This document shows, in pieces, positions 13,924 through 19,121 of a stretch of 19,121 bases of DNA. The notes under the pieces are model-generated. The model searched no databases. It was given only the letters and a program-made list of their open reading frames with translations, and was not told the origin of the DNA. The translations under genes and the position numbers were made by a program. The number at the start of each line of letters is the position of its first letter. Positions within the stretch are counted from its first letter, which is position 1. Source of the DNA: JANWXR01 sp033577755 (GTDB lineage: Bacteria > Chloroflexota > Anaerolineae > Anaerolineales > UBA6663). The stretch covers positions 1 to 19,121 of the forward strand of contig JAVQXV010000045.1 of NCBI GenBank assembly GCA_033577755.1, read 5' to 3'.

Positions 13924-14061
13924 GTCTTAGGTGACCGGGAATTCGCTCAAGCAAATATCATTATCCTGATGCGGCACACCGGATTCGTATCCGCTGCATC
14001 TACTTTCTAACACGACCGAACATTTACCGGACTCCTTCAACTTCGGCCGGAGGGTCGCCCC
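13924..14061 (+). promoter_or_regulatory. upstream region of the radical SAM gene group
   Basis: This 138-nt leader precedes the four-gene plus-strand group. GTGACC (13931-13936), 19 bp and TATCAT (13956-13961) are the best promoter-like pair, and they are weak. GGAGGG (14049-14054) is a good ribosome-binding site 7 nt before ATG 14062. No gene is visible. Confidence 0.3.
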
Positions 14062-14403
14062 ATGCAACTTCTAATTTATCTCCTCGCCGCCGCGCTCGGG
14101 TTCTTCGGTCTGGTCTTCGTCGTCGGCTCGCAGGGCGAAGTGCTGCGCCTCGTCGTCGGCGTGCTGCTGTTTGCCGGTGCCGCCGTGCTCGTCTACCTCA
14201 CCCGCGCCCGGCCCCAGATTGTGCAGACCACCGTCCAGCAAAAGATTGACCTGAGCGGCGACGTGAAACTGGAGAACCTGACCTGCAAGAACTGCGGCGG
14301 GCGGCTCACCGAGAAATCCATCAACATCAAAGCCGGGGCCGTGTTCATCCACTGCGAATTCTGCGGCACGGCCTATCAACTCGAAGAAGCCCCGAAGTGG
14401 TGA
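14062..14403 (+). CDS. small membrane protein with a C-terminal zinc ribbon
   Basis: I do not recognise a named family. The 113-residue protein has two hydrophobic segments (about 2-21 and 28-46) with a short connecting loop, then a basic RAR. A soluble region follows, carrying two CXXC pairs, CKNCGG (75-80) and CEFCGT (98-103), spaced like a zinc ribbon and likely facing the cytoplasm. GGAGGG supports the start. It is first of four co-directional genes leading into the radical SAM enzyme, 85 nt away. It could be a membrane scaffold or adaptor for the modification enzymes, which is inference from position only. Confidence 0.8.
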   Translation: MQLLIYLLAAALGFFGLVFVVGSQGEVLRLVVGVLLFAGAAVLVYLTRARPQIVQTTVQQKIDLSGDVKLENLTCKNCGGRLTEKSINIKAGAVFIHCEFCGTAYQLEEAPKW

Positions 14404-14404
14404 G

Positions 14405-14477
14405 ACGACGGCGGACGAATGATGGCCGATCGCGGATGGCAGATCGCAGCGGTCGGCGGTCAGTAGTCTGCGGTCGT
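14405..14477. repeat. GCGGTCG-type inverted repeat before the radical SAM gene
   Basis: ACGACGGCGGAC (14405-14416) pairs with GTCTGCGGTCGT (14466-14477) at 10 of 12 positions, with GATCGC words repeated between. It fills the gap between the zinc-ribbon gene and the radical SAM gene and leaves that gene without a visible Shine-Dalgarno. Confidence 0.5.
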
Positions 14478-14488
14478 AACAGTGCCCT

Positions 14489-16057
14489 ATGGCTTTCGCC
14501 GGCAATCCGCTAATTGAAAAAGTTTGGTCTGGAGTTCGACGCGATGTAAGCGCATTCTTTGCGCTGCTTGCGCCGCCGGGGCCGCCCGCGCCCGGCCTGT
14601 ACACCTACCGCTTTACGCCGCCCGGCGGTCACGTGCGCCTGCACCTGCGCATCGAGGCCGACGGCAGCGGCGTGCTGTTCGTGGACGTGACCGAGGTCAT
14701 CCACCTCAACCCCACCGCCGCGCAGATTGCGTATCTGAATCTTGAAGGCTATCCAGCGGAGCAAACCTACGCCGTGATGCAGGCGCGCTATCGCGGCGCA
14801 CCGCGCGCGCAGCTCGAGGCCGAAATCGGCTCGATCACGGCGATGGTGGAACGCTTCCGCAACCCCGGCAGTGGCTGCCCCACCTGCGCCATTGCCGGCC
14901 TGCAGCGCGCGGACTTGTTCAGCACGCCGGTGAGCGCGCCCTTCAAGGCCGACCTGGCGCTGACCTATGGCTGCAACAATCAGTGTCCGCACTGCTACAA
15001 CGAGCCAGACCGGCTGGGCATGCCCTCGCTGCCCGCCGCCGACTGGAAGCGCGTGATTGATGTGCTGCACCGCGTCGGCGTGCCGCACCTCATCTTCACC
15101 GGCGGCGAGGCCACGCTGCATCCCGACCTGCCGGAGCTAATCCACTACGCCGACACCCTCGGTCACATCTGCGGCCTAAACACGAATGGGCGCCGGCTGG
15201 CACACGCTCCCTACGTGCGCACGCTGCGCGAGGCCGGACTGAGCCACGTGCAAATCACCCTCGGCTCGCACATCCCCGAATTGCATAACGCGATGATGGG
15301 CGCAGCCTCCTTCCATCAAACGGTGAAGGGCATCGAGAACGCGCTGGCCGGCGGCCTACACACCATCACCAACACCACCCTGATGCGCTGCAATGCCGCG
15401 CACGTCGAGGCGCATATTGACTTCCTCTACGCCCTCGGCATCCGCACCTTTGCCATGAACGGCATGATTTACTCCGGCGGCGGCTTCAGTGACCCGAACG
15501 CCATCCCCGAAGATGAACTTGCGCCGCTGCTCATCCGCGTGCGCGACCATGCCGCTGCGCGCGGGATGCGCTTCCTCTGGTACACACCCACCGAGTATTG
15601 CCGCCTCTCGCCGGTGGAGCTGGAGATCGGCGCCAAGCGCTGCAACGCCGGCGAGTACTCAATATGCATCGAGCCGAACGGCGACGTGCTGCCCTGCCAG
15701 TCGTTCTACGTGGCCGCCGGCAACTTGCTGCGCGACCCGTGGGAGAAAATCTGGCAGAGTGCCCTCTTCCGCAGCTTCCGCGACCGGGAGGATGACCCGC
15801 GCGGTTCCGGCCTGCCGCCCAAGTGCTGGGAGTGCCCCGACCTGCCGCTGTGCGGCGGCGGTTGCCGCATCGAACGCGAGGCCCGCGACGGGAATCGCGT
15901 CGCCGCCGGATGCGCCGGCTGCACGCGCACCACGCCCACCACATCCGTAAGCGCCGGCTTCATCCCGGTCGCCAGCCTCACCCGCACCGACGTCCGTGCG
16001 AGCGGCAGGATGGCGCCGGTTGTTTTTCTGGAAGAGATAGCTGTAGAGGGAAAGTGA
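14489..16057 (+). CDS. radical SAM/SPASM protein with PqqD-like N-terminal domain
   Basis: Radical SAM/SPASM enzymes use a [4Fe-4S] cluster and S-adenosylmethionine to start radical chemistry, usually on peptides or proteins. In the 522-residue product, residues about 36-125 form a PqqD/RRE-like peptide-recognition domain (HLNPTAAQIAYLNLEG). An extra CPTC (130-133) follows, then the SAM-cluster motif GCNNQCPHC (Cys162, 166, 169) and FTGGEATLHPDL. The SPASM domain matches CX9-15GX4C (Cys385, Gly398, Cys403), then CX2CX5CX3C (Cys446, 449, 455, 459), with a further Cys at 475 or 478, so two auxiliary clusters are expected. ATG 14489 has no clear Shine-Dalgarno. Upstream is the zinc-ribbon membrane protein; downstream are a degenerate paralogue and a membrane protein that may be the substrate. 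Confidence 0.92.
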   Translation: MAFAGNPLIEKVWSGVRRDVSAFFALLAPPGPPAPGLYTYRFTPPGGHVRLHLRIEADGSGVLFVDVTEVIHLNPTAAQIAYLNLEGYPAEQTYAVMQARYRGAPRAQLEAEIGSITAMVERFRNPGSGCPTCAIAGLQRADLFSTPVSAPFKADLALTYGCNNQCPHCYNEPDRLGMPSLPAADWKRVIDVLHRVGVPHLIFTGGEATLHPDLPELIHYADTLGHICGLNTNGRRLAHAPYVRTLREAGLSHVQITLGSHIPELHNAMMGAASFHQTVKGIENALAGGLHTITNTTLMRCNAAHVEAHIDFLYALGIRTFAMNGMIYSGGGFSDPNAIPEDELAPLLIRVRDHAAARGMRFLWYTPTEYCRLSPVELEIGAKRCNAGEYSICIEPNGDVLPCQSFYVAAGNLLRDPWEKIWQSALFRSFRDREDDPRGSGLPPKCWECPDLPLCGGGCRIEREARDGNRVAAGCAGCTRTTPTTSVSAGFIPVASLTRTDVRASGRMAPVVFLEEIAVEGK

Positions 16058-16064
16058 GAGAAGA

Positions 16065-16094
16065 GGAGGGAAAGGAAGGAAAACCTTTCCCTCC
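16065..16094. repeat. polypurine/polypyrimidine hairpin between the two radical SAM paralogues
   Basis: GGAGGGAAAGG (16065-16075) and CCTTTCCCTCC (16084-16094) are perfect 11-bp arms around an 8-nt purine loop, embedded in a longer purine run (16050-16080) followed by a pyrimidine run to about 16123. It could attenuate expression of the second gene. There is no U-tract suitable for a classical terminator. Confidence 0.7.
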
Positions 16095-16132
16095 TTTCCT
16101 TCATTTCCTTTCTCTCCTGTCCTTTGACGACC

Positions 16133-17419
16133 ATGTCTTCTCCGACTCTTCTTCAGCGCTTGTTCTCCTTTCGCCCGTTGCCATCCGTTCCGCTTGCGCC
16201 GCCGGGCCTGCACCACTTCATGCGCGAGGCCGATGGCGCGGTGACGCGATTTCACCTGCGCGTCGAGCGCGACGGCAGCGGGCTGCTGCTCGCCAACGCC
16301 AGCCTGGCCGCGCGGCTCTCGCCCAGTGGCGTCTTCATCGCGCGCGCGCTGCTCAGCGGCGAGCCGGAGGCCGAGGTGCTCAGGCGTGCCGGCCGGTCCT
16401 TTCGTGGCGCAACACCGGCGGCCCTGCGCAACGACATCGCCCGCGTCAAAGCCATCCTCGATAACCTGGCCGCGCCCGGCGACAACTACCCCATCCTCAA
16501 CCTAGAGGACGCCGCCTTCTCGCCCGGCCTTGCCGAACTCATCGCGCCGCTGAACGCGGACGTGCCGCTGGCCTCACCCGAACAAATGAAGCCCCTCATC
16601 GCGCGGCTGTGGGAGGTCGGCATCCCGCATCTCACCGTCATCGCGCCGGAGAGTCCAAACCCGGAGCACCTGGTGCGCGCGGTGGAGCGCGCCGAGGACA
16701 CCGGCCTAATTTGCGGCGTGCGGGGCCGCGCCACCGATCTGCGCCTCGGCCTGCTGCTGAACGACCTGGCACAGGCCGGCGTAGACCATCTCAACATCTT
16801 CTACGCTGCCGCCCGGCCCGACCTGCACGACCCGCTGTTCGGCGGCGGCGACCATGCGGCGGCGCAGGATGTGTTTCGGCGCGCGCTGGAGCTGGAGGTC
16901 TGCCCAGTAGCCGAGGTGCCGCTGGTCGAAGCGAACGTGCACGAGCTGGATGAGACCCTGGCTGCGCTGAGTGCGCTCGGCGTGACCAACGCGGCGTTCT
17001 TCGCGCTGGCCGAGATTAAGGAAACGGCAGACGGCGCTCTCGGCGCAAATGCTCTACCGCAAGCTGCCGCGCGCGTGGAAGATGCCGCGAACGCCAACAA
17101 CGTGCGCTATATCTGGCAGCCGCCGGTGCGCCGCAATCCGGCGCTCACGCTGGCGGCGCAGGCCCGCCTCGGCCCGCGCTGCGCAGGCGACGTCTCGGTG
17201 CGCGTCGAGCCGGACGGGCGCGTCATCCCGCCGCGCGGCCCTGCACGCAGCGCCGGCAACCTGCTCACCGATTCCTGGGAGGCCATCTGGAACCACGCCG
17301 AGTTCCGCCGCTACCGCGAACGCACGCTTGCGCCGACGCACTGCGACGTGTGCCCCGGACTGGCGATCTGCGCCGCCGATTGCCCGCGTGAGCCGGCCGG
17401 CTGGGCGGAAGGAGATTGA
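16133..17419 (+). CDS. degenerate radical SAM/SPASM paralogue lacking the SAM-cluster motif
   Basis: The 428-residue protein parallels its upstream neighbour end to end: a PqqD-like N-domain (FHLRVERDGSGLLL at 40-53, LSPSGVFIARALLSGEP at 62-78), a TIM-barrel-like middle and a SPASM-like C-terminus. The loop that holds CX3CX2C in the neighbour is deleted: VPLASPEQMKPLIARLWEVG follows directly where the cluster loop should be. The GGE SAM motif reads APE (171-173). In the SPASM part, Cys350 and Gly362 remain but GX4C has lost its Cys (VIPPRG), while CDVCPGLAICAADC (404-417) preserves CX2CX5CX3C exactly. It should not cleave SAM and is probably a partner or recognition subunit. ATG 16133 is preferred over TTG 16124, and neither has a Shine-Dalgarno. 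It ends 2 nt before the next ATG. Confidence 0.85.
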   Translation: MSSPTLLQRLFSFRPLPSVPLAPPGLHHFMREADGAVTRFHLRVERDGSGLLLANASLAARLSPSGVFIARALLSGEPEAEVLRRAGRSFRGATPAALRNDIARVKAILDNLAAPGDNYPILNLEDAAFSPGLAELIAPLNADVPLASPEQMKPLIARLWEVGIPHLTVIAPESPNPEHLVRAVERAEDTGLICGVRGRATDLRLGLLLNDLAQAGVDHLNIFYAAARPDLHDPLFGGGDHAAAQDVFRRALELEVCPVAEVPLVEANVHELDETLAALSALGVTNAAFFALAEIKETADGALGANALPQAAARVEDAANANNVRYIWQPPVRRNPALTLAAQARLGPRCAGDVSVRVEPDGRVIPPRGPARSAGNLLTDSWEAIWNHAEFRRYRERTLAPTHCDVCPGLAICAADCPREPAGWAEGD

Positions 17420-17421
17420 CG

Positions 17422-19121
17422 ATGTTCAAGTCTCAGACTCTTGCTCACCTGTGGCGTGTGCTGGCACTGACCGGCATTGCTCTGGCGCTCATCGCCGCGC
17501 CGGCGAACAGCGCTCTGGCGCAGACCTATTTCTTCTCCGTGCCCGAACTGAAGATGCAGCTGTTCGTCCAAGCGGACGGCAACGTGCGCATCCAGTATGA
17601 CATCACCTTTACCAACAGCGAATTCGCCGACCCGATAGACATTGTGGACATCGGCATGCCGCACTCCGGCTATGACCGGCGCAACATGACGGCCTCGCTC
17701 GACGGCAACCCGCTCAGCGACATCCGCGACTCGGAATTCGTGACCCCCGGCGTCGAAGTGCATCTGGACGAGTTCGCCATCCAGCCCGGCGCTACGGGCA
17801 CGCTGCGCTTCGAGTTCACCATGCCGCGCCTGCTCTACGAAGACGTGACACGGCCCGGCTACGTCTCGCTGCAAATCACGCCCACGTGGTTCGGTGAGCA
17901 ATTCGTGCAGGGCACGACCAACCTGCAAATCGCCATTCACATGCTGCCCGGCATCCACCCGGACGAGGTGCTCTGGCAGGACCGTCCCTTCACCGACAAA
18001 GCTCTGTTCAACGACCGCGCCGTCGTGGTCTGGCAGGTTCCTCAGCATCGCCTCACCGGCCCGTACCGCGTGGCCGCCTCGTTCCCCAATCGCGGCATCA
18101 CCGCCGGCATCGTCCGGCAGAACGTCCTCGACCTGGCGGTGAAGTGGATGGAGGACAACCCCGAAGCCGGCATACTGATCGGCGCGCTCGTCATCAGCCT
18201 GTTTGCACTGGCGTTCTTCCGCTTTTCGGGCGGCACCGGCTTCTCTGTCTTTGTGTTACTGGCCGGCGGACTGACCTTCCTCATGGCGACGAGCGGCTAC
18301 GCCACGCTCTGCCTTGCACCGGCGATGGTGGGCGCGGTAATTGTCAACGAATACTTCCTGCACCGCCGTAAGCGCGAATACCGGCCTGCCATCGCGCAAG
18401 TGGAGGGCGGCGGCATCAAGCGCGGTCTGACCGCGCCGGAGGCCGCAGCGCTGCTCGAGCTGCCGCTCAGCCGCGTGCTCGGCCTGGTGCTCTTCGGCCT
18501 GCTCAAGAAGGGCGTGCTGGTTCAGGTGAAGGACACGCCGCTCACCGTCCGCCTTGCCGACGAGTACCGCGCGCCGGACAAAAACAAACGCACCCAACAC
18601 CGCCTCGCCGTCGCTCAAAAGAAAGGCATCGTCCTGCATGAGTACGAGCACGCATTCCTCGACGTGATTGAAAACGCGCCCCTCCTCGCCGTCGTCGAGA
18701 AGCTCGACTTCGGCAAGGCGATGAAGCGCCTGCTGGACGGCGTGGCTGCGCGCATGAAGGGTTTCGACCTCTCGGACACGCAAGATTACTACCGCCGCAT
18801 CGTTAGTCGCGCGATCGCCGAAGCACAATCGCTCGGCGATGTGAAGATGCGCGAGCAGGCCATTGACCGCAACCTCGAATGGATTTTGATGGACCGCAAC
18901 TTCCCCACCGTGCTCGACGCGCCGGGGATGCCGTATCGCCCCATCTGGACGCGGCCCGTCGTCACCGGCGGTGGGACGGGGACCGGCATGGCAAAGCCCT
19001 TGCTCGGCGCGCCGGGGCCGGCGGCGGGCGGCAAGTCTTCCGTCGGGGATGTCGCCGCCGGTTTTGCAGGCTGGGCCGAGAACACCATGGGCAACCTGGC
19101 CTCGGCCATCCTGCCCGGCTC
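17422..19121 (+). CDS. DUF2207-like membrane protein, partial (3' end outside the window)
   Basis: The frame stays open to the window end: 566 codons with no stop. The protein has a signal peptide (about 1-33, LIAAPANSALA before QTYF). A beta-rich extracytoplasmic domain (35-240) follows, then two or three membrane segments (about 249-267, 272-290, 293-312) and a basic RRKR. A cytoplasmic part includes a winged-helix-like stretch (LTAPEAAALLELPLSRVLG, LLKKGVLVQV, 336-369) and a helical region to 510. From 514 the sequence turns Gly/Ala/Pro-rich (GGGTGTGMAKPLLGAPGP) with a short helix around FAGWAENTMGNLASAIL. The architecture fits DUF2207-type predicted membrane proteins. AAGGAG overlaps the end of the degenerate radical SAM gene, 7 nt before ATG 17422, so the two are translationally coupled. 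Function is unknown; it is the best candidate substrate of the enzymes. Confidence 0.85.
   Translation, partial: MFKSQTLAHLWRVLALTGIALALIAAPANSALAQTYFFSVPELKMQLFVQADGNVRIQYDITFTNSEFADPIDIVDIGMPHSGYDRRNMTASLDGNPLSDIRDSEFVTPGVEVHLDEFAIQPGATGTLRFEFTMPRLLYEDVTRPGYVSLQITPTWFGEQFVQGTTNLQIAIHMLPGIHPDEVLWQDRPFTDKALFNDRAVVVWQVPQHRLTGPYRVAASFPNRGITAGIVRQNVLDLAVKWMEDNPEAGILIGALVISLFALAFFRFSGGTGFSVFVLLAGGLTFLMATSGYATLCLAPAMVGAVIVNEYFLHRRKREYRPAIAQVEGGGIKRGLTAPEAAALLELPLSRVLGLVLFGLLKKGVLVQVKDTPLTVRLADEYRAPDKNKRTQHRLAVAQKKGIVLHEYEHAFLDVIENAPLLAVVEKLDFGKAMKRLLDGVAARMKGFDLSDTQDYYRRIVSRAIAEAQSLGDVKMREQAIDRNLEWILMDRNFPTVLDAPGMPYRPIWTRPVVTGGGTGTGMAKPLLGAPGPAAGGKSSVGDVAAGFAGWAENTMGNLASAILPG

Noticed and set aside
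17311..18048. Minus-strand frame of 245 codons opposite the degenerate radical SAM and membrane protein genes
   Set aside because: It spans the junction of two real genes on the other strand, has His/Val/Arg-rich shadow composition and no start signals.

Overview
The window reads as chromosomal DNA of a GC-rich bacterium, most likely a member of the Chloroflexota (Anaerolineae-like). This is inferred from the membrane-anchored YvcK, the L31 with a long C-terminal extension, the style of the intergenic word-palindrome repeats, and the radical SAM pair next to a DUF2207-like membrane protein. No rRNA, tRNA, CRISPR array or complete transposase gene was found.

Region 1 (1-6057, mostly minus strand) is central carbon metabolism. 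yvcK-gap-pgk forms an apparent operon with a good promoter (6028-6057) and a Rho-independent terminator after pgk (2292-2339). tpiA lies further on in the same orientation, but about 1.5 kb of lower-GC and repeat-rich DNA separates it from pgk. That insert carries a plus-strand BrnT-type toxin/antitoxin pair, ATCCGTT palindromes and a MITE-like element.

Region 2 (6145-8098, minus) holds a non-canonical RpiB/LacAB-family isomerase and a ribosomal operon rplU-rpmA-rpmE. The operon has a near-consensus promoter and a structured leader. Its L31 is fused to a domain resembling the RNA polymerase alpha C-terminal domain.

Region 3 (8263-12964, minus) holds a TldE/PmbA-like protein, a predicted ATP-grasp protein of unknown substrate and an alkaline-phosphatase-superfamily hydrolase. 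A CYTH-domain protein is divergent at 13083, followed in frame by a relic that looks like a GcvT-type C-terminus.

Region 4 (14062 to the window end, plus) is the most unusual part: a small two-TM zinc-ribbon protein, a complete radical SAM/SPASM enzyme with a PqqD-like N-terminus, a paralogue that has lost the CX3CX2C cluster motif but keeps the N-domain and most of the SPASM cysteines, and, translationally coupled to it, a large signal-peptide-bearing DUF2207-like membrane protein that runs off the window. This looks like a protein-modification module acting on a membrane protein.

Throughout, intergenic spaces are filled by self-complementary word repeats. A MITE-like element (GTGTGCACGCAAA termini) is present in three intact copies, each flanked by a perfect 8-bp target duplication, and one truncated copy.
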